From Pinus tabuliformis (taxonomy: Eukaryota; Streptophyta; Pinopsida; Pinales; Pinaceae), in NCBI GenBank assembly GCA_031772625.1, contig CM062811.1:646672606-646736605 (forward strand): a stretch of DNA of 64,000 nt. Direction: 5' to 3'. The notes under the pieces are model-generated. The model was not told the origin of the DNA. It saw only the letters and a program-made list of their open reading frames with translations, and searched no databases. The translations under genes and the position numbers were made by a program. Position 1 is the first letter of the stretch. Every line of letters starts with the position of its first letter. Below are positions 22,448 to 33,451 of the stretch, piece after piece.

Positions 22448-25400
22448 ATGGGGGGAAAGGCAATCCGAAGCGAACCTCAGGAGTTGACAGTCTCCGCTGC
22501 TGCCCGGGAGATCCTGGAAAAGGCAGGGTGGCTGAATTATTTCAGTCACCTACAAGAATCAAATGAAACAGTGGCGTTGGAGTTTCTGCAAAACCTGCAG
22601 GAGAACTACTCCATAGTAAGAGGGAGGCGGATAGCGGTCACTGATGATATAATTGCAGAAGTCTCGGGACTACCAGCCGCCGGACCTGTATGGACGTTGA
22701 AGAAAGAAAGATTACAAAAGATTATGGAGATTTTCTAGGATGAAGGCCAAAGCTTGACAGTTAAGGGGAAGGGAGTTCTGCCAGCAACGTTAGGAGAACC
22801 CTGGACCGAATTAGCAAGGATAGTGCAGAGCTACATTACTTGTGAAGGAAGGAAAGACGTGGTAAGACCGCGTCATCTTAAACTCTTAGCTGTTTTGAAA
22901 GAAAAATGTTCTGTAAATCTGCCTGCACTTTTAAATTCATTATTGCATGATGCGGCCCGAAGCCTGAAGAAGGCACAGCACGTAGAAACAGTTGTTAGCC
23001 ACCATGGATTGATTCAATTGATAGTGAGCCATAGTCTCACTCAACAGCAGAGCAGCTGGGAGGAGCTCATTGCAATGATCGAGGGGGGATTGGCTGCACC
23101 ATCCCCAAAACCTAAGCATTCCTCTAGCACACCAGAACGATCAGAAAAACGCAGAGAATTGGCAGCAGAAAAACATGTTGCTCCAAAACGAAAACATTCT
23201 TCAAGTACACCGGAACGACCAGAAAAACCCAGAGAATTGGTAGCAGAAAAACATGTTGCTAGTACACCCGAACAACCTGAGAGACCAAGGAAATCAGCCC
23301 GGCTAGCCCGGATACGAGGGAGGCTGGAAAAGATCCAGGAGAGCACCAGCCAGCCAATCGAGATTACGGATGAACCTCCAGAACTAGAAGGAGGACCTTT
23401 CGAAGAAAATGCTGAACAATCTGGGGGCGAGGCTGAGCAGCCCGGAGAAGGAGTCGAGGAGGGAAACGAGCACTCCGAAATAGAAACAGAGGCTGAACAC
23501 TCCAAGGCAGTCGCTGAGCAGTCCAATCAAGAGGAGGAAGCAGTACAGTCGGAGGGCAGCCCGCTGCGGGACCCTGTGGGTGAAGACGAATTGGCCGCAA
23601 TCCTGGCCAATATGGGGGAGTATGGCCAACCCTCCAGCCCAGCAGGCCTCCCTGACGGACCTCCGGAGGAAGACACACCTGAGAAATCACGTGCAGAAAA
23701 GGCAGGAGAAGAAAACCTGCCCGATCATGATGAGGAAATAGGAGACACCAATCGGGAACAATCTGTTCCCAAGACACCAGAAAAAATTCTAGACGGAGTA
23801 GGAGCAGATTTAAGGGCCAGTCATGAGCCCTCTGCTGAGGCAATAGAAATCAAGAAATTAAGGAGGAAACAGCAAAGGTTTCTGAACACTATAGCCCAGC
23901 TCCGACAGCAAATTCGGATTCTGAAAGCCAACCTGAGGATACGAAGGACCACAAGGAAAAGAAAAAGGCCACTGCAGAAAAATCCCGTAGGACAAGAAAA
24001 CGAAGGACTTATAGCCACCCTGTTGGTCAAAACCCCGCTAGAAGACCTACTGCCGTTCCAAATGACATTGAAGAACAGACTGTTGTTCCAAATGACATTG
24101 AAGAACAGACTGCTGTTCCAAATGACATTGAAGAACAGACTGTTGTTCCAAATGACGTTGAAGAACAAACTGGTGTCTGAACCCGGACTTATAGCCGCCC
24201 TGTTGGTCAAAACCCCGCTGGAAGACCTACTGCCGTTCCAAATGGCATTGAAGAACAGACTGCTGTTCCAAATGACATTGAAGAACAGACTGCTGTTCCA
24301 AATGATATTGAAGAACAGATTGTTGTTCCAAATGACATTGAAGAACAAACTGCTGTTCCAAATGACGTTGAAGAACAAACTGGTGTCTGAGAAGAAAACC
24401 TGCCCGATCATGATGAGGAAATAGGAGACACCAATCGGGAACAATCTGTTCCCAAGACACCAGAAGAAATTCTAGACGGAGTAGGAGCAGATTTAAGGGC
24501 CAGTCATGAGCCCTCTGCTGAGGCAATAGAAATCAAGAAATTAAGGAGGAAACAACAGAGGTTGCTGAACACTATAGCCCAGCTCCGACAGCAAATTCGG
24601 ATTCTGAAAGCCAACCTGAGGATATGAAGGACCACAAGGAAAAGAAAAAGGGCCACTGCAGCAAAATCCCGTAGGACAAGAAGACGAAGGACTTATAGCC
24701 GCCCTGTTGGTCAAAACCCCGCTGGAAGACCTACTGTCGTTCCAAATGACATTGAAGAACAGATAGTTGTTCCAAATGACATTGAAGAACAGACTGTTGT
24801 TCCAAATTACACTGAAGAACGGACTGTCGTTCCAATTGAGGCAGAGGAACAAGATGATGTTCCATTAATAGGGGGACCACAGCAACCTTTCATTCGTGTT
24901 AAGAAAGAAAAGGAGAGTAAGGAGATCCAAACAGAGGCACCACCCTCAGGGGTAATTCGAGTTCTGAACTCCAAACAGCATAACAAAAAGGTTCAGGTAA
25001 AACTCCGAGCCTCTACGGCTCTATGGAAAAAGGATCCGAAAACAAGAACCTTGCACAAGATGATGAAGCAAGCTCAACAAGAAGTTGAACAGCTGAGAGA
25101 ACAAACAGTCCCCCGGGAGAAATATGAAGAGTTACAACAGCAACTTCGGGATATTAGTCAGTCCGAGAGCCAGGCCTTCGAAGGATGGCAAAAGGAGCAA
25201 GAAAAGGTTGCCAAGGTAACTCATCGATTAGATATTGTTATTAGGCAAATGGACACTGTGTGTTCTTTGTATAATGACGTTCTGACCTGTAGGGCCCCTG
25301 CTAAAAACTATGCTTTATTTTTGCTTGAACGATATTTACGATTAAAGATAAAAGCTGTTAGGGCGGGTGCCCCTATACAAATCAATACTGTTAATGATTT

Positions 25401-26112
25401 CATAGATTGTTGCAAGCATTATGGAATTAAGGTTCAAAGATTATTGTGTGAATTTTACTTGCACAACCTCGTGCTAGACCAGGAAACTGACTTAAATCCT
25501 GGCCCTTTTATTGGGGACATACAATTGCAAGCCTTCGTTTCATTCGGGGTTAATCAGCTGAAATGGCTCAGAGCTTATAACACTTTTCAGAGACAGGAAA
25601 ATAGCCTAGACTTGTGGGTGAGAGCCGAGCCTAGAGACCCAGTGCTGTTATGGAGAGCACATAGGAACCTTATGAGAACCCCGGGTGTCATGGAGACATT
25701 AGGACCCATGCACGAGGACCTAATCCGACACAGTCTGGAATATTTTCTGACTATTAAAGACCTCGCCATCGATGCTGCAAAATTCCGATACCAGATTTCT
25801 AACCCAAACATCCAGCTCAGGGAACCATTCAAATACGAAAATTTTGAGCTGGCTGCCAGCCGATTGAACCTTTATGGTGAGCGTATTTTGCAAGCAGGGC
25901 CATCCTGGTTAGGGTATCGATTTCGTAGTCCAATCATTTGGCACCCTGCACCCAGATATCAGGCCTTGTATGAAATGCCTGAAGGTCAAACAAATCAGTT
26001 CTTTGATGATCTAGTTGCTCATCACGGTTGTAGGCCTCCACATGAGGTTCCCTCTCCGGCCTATTCTCTTACCGCCTTGCATGTCAACTATAATGTTTTC
26101 ATGAGGGCATGA
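22448..26112 (+). pseudogene. E2 extra ORF (aORF) with repeats and coiled coil
   Basis: The function is unknown. The ATG at 22448 (MGGKAIRSEPQEL) is chosen because the frame runs on from it without earlier ATG context. Parts in order: a compact N-terminal region (FSHLQESNETVALEFLQNL, 22543) resembling the plant retrotransposon ORF family; a charged region with about 2.5 repeats (KHSSSTPER..EK, 23116-23275); an acidic region; a leucine-rich helix (IKKLRRKQQRFLNTIAQLRQ, about 23850); a 10-residue minisatellite (VPNDIEEQTV); a coiled coil (about 25050-25250); and a C-terminal globular region ending at TGA 26110. It is broken by TAG 22736, a 1-bp loss near 23967, and TGA at 24178, 24388 and 24625. 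No membrane segment was seen. Confidence 0.75.
23708..24840 (+). repeat. E2 extra ORF: nested duplications and 30-bp minisatellite
   Basis: A block starting at 23708 recurs at 24391 (offset 683-684 bases). A sub-block starting at 24005 recurs at 24185 and 24689. Each sub-block ends in a run of the 30-bp unit GTTCCAAATGACATTGAAGA plus ACAGACTGTT, with about four copies at 24055-24174, five at 24235-24384 and four more diverged at 24739-24845. In the frame of the downstream coding region the unit encodes VPNDIEEQTV or close variants. The first long copy lacks one G near 23967 relative to the second, which explains the frame change. Confidence 0.85.
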
Positions 26113-26118
26113 AACAGG

Positions 26119-26133
26119 GTAAGCAGGGGGGTG
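26119..26133 (+). promoter_or_regulatory. E2 polypurine tract
   Basis: GTAAGCAGGGGGGTG lies directly before the 3' LTR and seven bases after the stop of the extra ORF. The G-run is the expected primer for plus-strand synthesis. Confidence 0.8.
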
Positions 26134-27749
26134 TGTGGAGCACTTGAAAGGTATGTTTTTGACAAACAATTTAGTGACTTTTCAGTAACATTTGTAACCT
26201 TTTCTGCATCATGAACTCAAAGAAATAAAGAATTCTAATAAAACGAGTGAGAACTAACATGGAAAGCTTAATCACTAATAATTGTCATTTTTCTATGCAG
26301 GGAAAGGTGGAAACGAAGAGCTGTCGTTCAAAAGGGAAAGACAAAGGAGGAATAACTGTTGTCCCTCTAGAAGGGAACCGGATGCAAACGAGATCGAGCA
26401 GATCGAAGCAGAACGACCCAGGAAAGGAAGAAGGGATACCAATTCGGCGGAAAAGGGAAAGAAAAGTAAAGGATTAACAGCTTGGCGAATCCCTCAGGAT
26501 CTTTGATCCTGAGGGATCGTTGTTTTACTTATTTTGTTACCTAGATATCTCCGTCGTTACTTTTATAAAAAGGAACAACATCGTTAAGCAAAAGGACTTT
26601 CATGTAACTTTCAGTTTCAGACTAAACTTTGATCATCGAGTCTCACTGAGACCTGGTTTACTATACGTTTGTTGATGCGTTAATATAAAAGACTTGGTGT
26701 TTATTTCCTCTTTGCGTCTGGAGTAATCTAAGGCGGTGTACCATTGGAAGCTAAGGGCCCGGCTCTGAAGGACACTTGCTTTTGTACCATTATAACTTGA
26801 TTTCTGCGTGGTTTGCTTATCTTTATTGCTCGGTAATCTGATATGCTTTTCATGTGCTGTTCCATGCTCTGCTACGATTAATTCATTAACGGTTCTTTCA
26901 GGAAATCCATGTAGAGACTCTGCATTGCATGATTGAATCTTTTCAGAGTTGATTGCATGTTATTAGTCTAAACCAGCTATTTCTGTTACAGAGCGTTTGT
27001 ACTGAATATTACTGTTATTGGATTCATTTGAAATCCCGATTATTGGAATCCGAAAGTAATGTTGTTCTATTTTGGAAACAGAGTCATATTCTCCTTAATC
27101 GTCAGATTACTATATTAGCGTGTTGCGTGTATGTATGATTGATTCCTGTTGTTCCATAATTCATCAATGAGTGTTGTTCCATAAAGTACATTCCATCCAA
27201 TTTGCTTTAAGAGAGAAAGATTGTTATTTTATCGCAGAGTGTGAGTTTGGTTCAATAGAGCAAGTTTGGTTCTGACTCGCGAGACTTAGTTCATTTGATT
27301 GTTGTTCCATTTACTGTTGTTCCATTTTAGACCTGTTGTTCCATTTCCTATTTGTTGTTCCATTTTACTTTCTGCCATTCCATTTACTTGCACTTGTTGC
27401 TTTGGTGTGAGAGAAGGTCTAAGGCTGTAGTGAGCCTTAGCAGTCGCTGCCTAGCTCCCAGACCTATGGTCCATGCTCTAATTTCCTTTCCATCAGTTTC
27501 TAGAGGGATGGGTTATCGTTTCCGCACCCTTGACTGATAAGCTGTCTTGTGTGATTTTATCTATTTGAAGTAATTTAGTCATAGTTTAGCATCCGTTTAC
27601 TCTTGTATTTTCTGAACGCTGTACTACTAAGCATTACTCTGACGAATAGCCTCAGATTGAGCTACTCTTTGCAATAACAACACGTTCCCGGATTGACTTG
27701 TTAATGTGGGATAATTAGAGGTGAAAGAGACCCTTGTTACAACTCCACA
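26134..27749 (+). repeat. E2 3' LTR (1616 bp)
   Basis: It is the same length as the 5' LTR and differs at about 37 positions by my count, with no net length change. The hairpin upstream of the TATA box is perfect in this copy (26489-26517), and the TATA box is at 26564-26571. The box after it reads AAAAGGAACAACATC (26568-26582), which equals another variant found in the palindrome array (20676-20690). Confidence 0.93.
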
Positions 27750-27754
27750 AGACT
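27750..27754. repeat. E2 target site duplication, right copy (AGACT)
   Basis: AGACT follows the CTCCACA end of the 3' LTR and equals the bases before the 5' LTR. Confidence 0.92.
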
Positions 27755-29985
27755 GAGCCTACGGACGTTCACCAGCACAAAAAGAAATACGTGGAGCTAA
27801 AGTCAAACTACTTCTAGAAGCCACGGAATCGTTAGCATCATGATTAAAATACATACACCCAGCAAATGCATCTTACACCCATTCGAACTCAGTAAAATTC
27901 AGATTTCCTTGTTTTGGTTCCATATTAGTTTTAATAACCATGCTAAAGTTGTATGCATAGATCCGAGTAATTAGGGCAGCGCTGCTGCTATAAGACAGAG
28001 GGTTGTGCACTGAAAGGGGATCCCAGAATTGTATTTTGTACATCGCATTTTTCATAGAATAGGGGATCGATTTTGATTGTGTAGGGAAGGAGGAGCCTGC
28101 GTGTCCAGTGGTATGATCCTTGGAGGGGACCACTGGGGCACAACGCTGCTTATTCATTCATTATGTAACTGGATTCAATGATAATCTAAATTTGCATTCG
28201 ATTCTATGTTTGTGTCTCTTCTAAACGTTCTGAGATTGTGATTTAATTTCTGCAAGGGCAACAAGTTGGGTGGTTGGGCCCACCAGCCAATTCGTTGCCC
28301 CAAACTTCTTAGGATTTCTTTCGCTGCATTTTATTTTGCATAGTGTGAGTGTGATTTAAGATAGCTCTGCAATTTCATTTCACAATTTTGCTTCATGCTT
28401 TGATCTTCTGATTTTCGATTTCATCCATAATTTCTTTTTCATTGCTCTGGTCATTTAAGTGTAATGATATTGTTGTTCCTTGGGATGTATTTTTATGAAG
28501 ACTGAGCTAAAGTAGACAGAGGATAGATAGTAAATTCTTTACTACATCTCTTACTTTCATTATAAATTAAGTTTGATGCTTACCCTCATTTCATTTGCTG
28601 CATACATGGATATAATGGCTTATTAAGAATTCTGATTTAGCACATACCATTTGAGCATTCATGATTTCCTTAAAACCATTATTTTAGATGAGAAATTGAT
28701 TCCTGTACTTTGAAGAAAAACATTTATTTTTGAAATCTTAATGAACAAATTCCAGGATCAGCGTAAGGAGAAGTTGTGAATCTTGTTTTATTGGAAAAGT
28801 AAAGTACTCGCAGAATTCTTAAAATGTCTTGAGGTTAATAGCTATGATTGATATTCCTTTCATCATAATTAAATGTTGCACATATCATAGAGAATATTTC
28901 GGTGTTGTAGAGAAAGTATTTAATGATTTTATAAGATTAGGGTGAACAACAGAAATGTCTTTATCTTATTCGATTCTATTGCACACTTTCCTTACAACTG
29001 AAATATTGATTTTTCTTTAGAGAAACATTGCACATATAGTTTCGATTCTTTTCAAATCATTCAATGATTTCCGTAGATTAGTTGGAATGAAGTTGCTTTA
29101 TGCTTCCTAGTTTTAATTCATAATTTTCATCTTTGCAGCATACCAGTAATATTTTAAGAGATTTTTGCATTCTTTATTTCTTGAATCGCTTTCTTTTGAA
29201 TGGGGCCTACATTCCCTTGTCCCCTGGACAACTGAGGAAGACTTACTACAGGAGTCAACTCAACCCAAAATAGGAGATAGAAGTAGATTACTGGAGTGTG
29301 TTTACTTTCCTTTCGAAAAATATTGTTCCTTTTTCCTGAATGGCGCTTCTTTTGAATTTCTTGCAAAAGCTTGGTTTTTATTTGACAGATCCCTGAGGTC
29401 ATATTTTGGAATATATTGTGCTACCCCTCTAAGTTTCCTTACCCGGATTGACAAATTAAATGTTGGTGTAAATATTGCATTTATACCGCTCGACACACAC
29501 AATAAAACAAAACATTTCCTTATTGATCTCATTAAATAATAACACATAATAACATATGCATAGTGCCAACCAAGTCAGCTACTTCCATGTACCACCTGAC
29601 CAAAGATTGGGCTGAACCAAGTATTTCTTCCATCCAATCACCCCTGTGCCATATTCCAAGCATGAATGTGGGATCACATGGGATAAACTAAAACATAACC
29701 ATATAGGGAATCCAGTGGAAACCACCTCCACCCTCATACCACAGTGATCTCATCCTATACCGGGTCCAGAAATCACCAAAACCAATAGAAGCTTGAATGC
29801 CTCATAGCATGGATACCTTATAGCATCAAACTCTTTACAGATGAGGTATTGTATGATGTTTCCCCTTGAAAATATGTGATGTTTTTTCAGGTCAACCATA
29901 CCTATGGAAGCGTCATGTTGTACAAGAATCTAGACCTCACTATGTTATTATTACTTTGGGTTAGAAATTGTACAAGATACCATAG
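27755..29985. other. Spacer without a recognised gene
   Basis: AT-rich DNA. Two imperfect hairpins occur at 28105-28136 (arms CCAGTGGT / ACCACTGG) and 28256-28300 (outer arms GGGCAAC / GTTGCCC). An open frame of 124 codons at 29165-29539 has no motif, and its codons look random. I see no exon pattern that joins with the sequence before E2. Confidence 0.45.
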
Positions 29986-30640
29986 GTAGCACCACCTACC
30001 ACCCTTTCTTTGATCTCTGCTAAATAATGCAGTAAGATAATCTCCAAGACCAGGAAATTTGACTTCCTTATGATTCACCCTCAGAACAATAGGAATATTG
30101 TGGCCACATCCATAGCCTCTGGACAAGGCTATTTTGCATGGCAATAGCAGATGGACAAGGTCATGGAGAAGTACAGGGACATCTTCACCTTAGCCATAGG
30201 AGTACCCCTGCATTGTCAGTTCAAGAACTCCATCAATCTAACCACGGGTGCCCCGCTACCCAATGGACCAATCTTTTGATGCTCTGTTATGAAGAACGAT
30301 GAGATCAAGAGGTAGATTCAAGAGTTTTTGCAGAAATAGCTCATCATGCCAAGTTCATCACCCTATGGGAGCCCTATCGTGTTGGTATAGAAGAAGGATG
30401 GAACCTAGAGGCTCTGCATTGACAATTGGGTGCTGAATAAAATCACTTTCTAGAGTAGGTATCCAGTCCCATGGATTGATGACCTTCTGGACCAGCTCAA
30501 GGGGGCCAAATATTTCGACAAGATTGAATTGAAGTCTGGTTATCACTAGGTACCAATTGAACCCTCTGATGTATGGAATACTTCCTTCAAATCCAAGGAG
30601 GGCCTTTTCGAATGGCTAGTCATGCTGGTTGAAAATGTAG
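29986..30640 (+). pseudogene. RT: Ty3/gypsy (chromovirus-like) RT fragment
   Basis: A short piece of pol starts with linker sequence (about 29986-30140), then MDKVMEKYRDIFTLAIGVPL, PSSSPYGSPIVLV, a decayed LCID block, [20 protein letters not shown] and GLFEWLVM (ending about 30630). It breaks off before the catalytic YxDD box. It is closely similar to the RT of E7 at the right end of the window but lies on the opposite strand. Several TAG and TGA codons interrupt it. No LTR of its own is visible. Confidence 0.85.
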
Positions 30641-30898
30641 AAAGAAAGCCTAAATTTTTATTTTTTCCTTAATTAAAATTGAGAAAATTCGAATTTCCAC
30701 ATCAACAGACAACTTGGAGGAATTAACTGAGGTGACATAACACTTATCACTAAATTAAGAATACTCAATTCAAGTTAATGAGTTGAAGTTCAGTTTACTT
30801 GAGTTGATTCCTAAAAAAGAGGAGTCTAGCTCAGTTAATTCGAGTTAGGGGTATGAAGTTCAGTTGTGTGCAGTGGGTTCCTAAATTTTAGGAGTTTT
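30641..30898. other. Short spacer with an imperfect direct repeat
   Basis: The motif GAAGTTCAGTT followed by TTCCTAAA and GGAGT occurs twice (about 30785-30826 and 30856-30895). No gene was seen. It separates the RT fragment from the first LTR of the E3 chain. Confidence 0.4.
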
Positions 30899-33417
30899 TG
30901 TAGCGACAGCAACACCCTCCAAAATTTTGGCTTGCACTCAAATTTTAGAGTCTTCCTTAGTTTTTCCTTTGATGGTTGTAAACACCCGAGTTCATTCCTT
31001 GAGCTCCTTCAAAGTCTTTTCACCCTTTTTCTTGCTTAACCAATTGTCGTCTTTAGGCATGTTGACTTCTTTGTCATTCTTGCAATCTTGTTCCGATGAT
31101 TTCGAAGGCTTTATTTGTGTGTTTGGCTTGTCTTAGCTATGTGAACACCCATCACACTCACAAACAAATTCGTAAGCATTGTTGCACAAGTGTCGTCACA
31201 ATCGTCCAAATGTTTATCCCAAGTGTCGCACTTGTCACTTTTAGCACTAGACAATCACACAAAGGGTCATGCTTTTCTATGTTGTCCTGGTGGTCAATGT
31301 TGTCATGTTTTTGAAGTATGTTGTGTCTGATCAAAATGTCGAGTTCTCACAAGTTCACTTGCCTCTCACACTTAGCCATTTTCCTGAAAATCTCTCAATG
31401 GAACAACCCCAGTTCACGAGACCCTGATTGAGATGCACTACCCAGTCTCAATCCTCAGTGGTGTTACTCTGCTATCTGGAACTACACAGTGCTTGAGGTT
31501 TTCCTTCGGTTGGTTGCACTGCACAATCCCAGAGGTGAGCAGCCTGTCTTCCTTCCCAAAACTACGTGCAAACTGCCTCAAAGCCTGACCTGAAATGAGC
31601 ACTTCGCAAGATCAGTTATCAAGCCTCCTTCTCGCTACTATAACCTTGCATTGCATAGATACTTGAGCCTGAATTTCTTCCAGAAACTACACAAAGGTGT
31701 CCTCCCAGTGACCTCCCTCAGCCAGGACTCACTGCTCTCAAAAACTATGCAGAACTATCCTCTAGTCCCTCTGTTGTCGTACCTTGTCTTCTGTCTAGAA
31801 ATTGTGCAAAGGTGTCCCTCAGGGTCCCACCTTGTAGCTTCCACTGGTGTCCTCAACTGCGCAATCCTGCCTCCCAGTGGCCTCTACACAATTTTCCCTG
31901 ACAGTGAAGACTATGCCCCATAGTTCCTTCTCTAAGCCTGAGCTACACTTTGTGTAGTCTCAATGACCATTCCCCCCTCCCCATCACTTGGAAATGCGCA
32001 GTGCACAGTTACTGGGCCCACTTCCCAACCTGTCATCTAGTCTGGGCTCGGAACACGGAAAATAATGCATCATGTTAGACTAGGAGGTTTTGGATTTGAT
32101 GTCATCCCATCATGAGTGAATTGTAGGAACAGGTACACTGATAGATCATGGCGAGATGATGAATGGGATGAAGAAGGAGCACACATTCTAGAAGACTTAC
32201 TTGAATATGGACAGACAAAAGAAGCACATCAAACAACAAGTGGAAGGAACACATGCATGGAACCATCTTGCAAAACCAAGACCATCGAATATCCTACAAC
32301 ATCAAGCCATACAGAGGAGAATATAAAGCACACCCGAGAGTACATCCATCACTTAGCAGCATAGTAGCTTGACATGGCCACCACAGCCAGCCAATACATG
32401 TCAATAGTGTCATGAGTATTCAAGGCCACATGACCACTATTAGCCATATATGTTGTAACTGAATGTAATGTAAAGTGAAAGTCCAATGGACGCACACAAG
32501 AATTTGAAGAGTCATGTTAGTTGAAAAGTCATAGGAGGTTGAATGGTAATGAGGGTAGTCCAAGGGTCACAAGGGTCAAGCATCACACTTGGATATATAC
32601 CCCTCCCATTGTATGAGAAAAGACTTTTCACCTTGGCTCCTCCTACATAGCCTTAAGAATATTTAGTCTATTCTTTGAGGAGTGAGGAGTGGCTCCAATG
32701 TCCCACTACTGGGACTAGTGATGTATGGTATACAGATGTGTCTTGGGACTTTTATTTAATTTAGAATCTTGTTAAGGCCACCATGTTTTCACACATGTTT
32801 TGTAGATTTTTGTAATACTACTCTTTAAACATTTGTAATGCATGTTTACTTAACCTGCACTAAGATAACTGAACTAATTTGGTTGTTTTAGTACTTACAT
32901 TGTTGAAGATGTGTTGCGTTTATTTTCACATCTGTCATGTCCTTGTGGACTACTCTGCAGGACATTAGATAGACCTATCTTGTTTAATGGTTATAACACC
33001 CATCACATCTATATGGACTACTATGATGGTTAGTGTATGTGTTTTCCCTTACACTTCGGTTTTAATGACTGCCGCATCCGCTATGGACTACTTCACTAGA
33101 TGTTGGACAAGCCCTTTTTGGTTCACGTGTGTCCCTTCTTGGGTAGTACTACTACATCTTTACTCTCCCCCTTTACAGTAAGAGTCCCTGGACACAGGTT
33201 ACATTATGCACTCACCAAGCATACTCACCTCGCTTTTTAAAGATATGAGCATAACACACTCTCATGTTTTGAACAACAAGAGCTAAGAAGAATCTTTAAG
33301 TAAATGGAAACGGGCCATCGTATTGGATGGGACTCCTACACCAAACCGTGTGAGATATAGTTGGGACTTCATACCGGGGAGATCCCTTGAATGTTGGCGG
33401 GTCCATCACTGTCAACA
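30899..33417 (+). repeat. E3 5' LTR, copy A (about 2.5 kb)
   Basis: It starts TGTAGCGACAGC and ends CACTGTCAACA, followed at once by a primer-site-like sequence. Related copies lie at 40574-43754, 46723-50194 and 50195-52554. A TATA-like box (TATATA, 32594-32599) is followed by CCCCTCCCATT. About 1.3 kb lies upstream in U3 with a series of degenerate units built on a TGCGCA-like core (31430-32000). The similarity to copy B is high up to about 33157. Confidence 0.8.
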
Positions 33418-33419
33418 TT

Positions 33420-33438
33420 TATGGCACTAGAAGGAGGG
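33420..33438 (+). promoter_or_regulatory. E3 primer binding site region
   Basis: ATGGCACTAGAAGGAGGGC lies two bases after the LTR. The core GCACTAGAAGGAGGGCT also follows LTR copy B at 43760. I cannot name the matching tRNA with confidence. Confidence 0.6.
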
Positions 33439-33451
33439 CTGCCAACAGTTT

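Larger units (their letters stand above)
12489..27749 (+). mobile_element. E2: complete Athila-like Ty3/gypsy retrotransposon (15,261 bp)
   Basis: Both LTRs are 1616 bp, start TGTGGAGC and end CTCCACA, and are flanked by the 5-bp duplication AGACT. Internal parts in order are the primer site, gag-pol in one frame, a palindrome array, a spacer, a large extra ORF and a polypurine tract. The RT box YMDDF, the protease loop DLGA and the tRNA-Asp-type primer site fit the Athila lineage. I count about 37 base differences between the LTRs (about 2.3 percent), nearly all transitions. The element is therefore younger than E1 but not new. Coding regions hold stop codons, so it is probably no longer autonomous. 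Confidence 0.93.

Noticed and set aside
23821..24852. Minus-strand open frames with repeated FFNVIWN-type units
   Set aside because: They are the reverse reading of the 30-bp minisatellite inside the extra ORF. The plus frame joins to a long conserved-looking coding region; the minus frame joins to nothing.
29165..29539. A 124-codon open frame that could be a small gene
   Set aside because: No recognisable motif, no codon pattern and no neighbours that support it.
33117..33181. A host exon in LTR copy A (open frames of 60-100 codons)
   Set aside because: The same region recurs in other LTR copies with broken frames, so the open frames are accidental.
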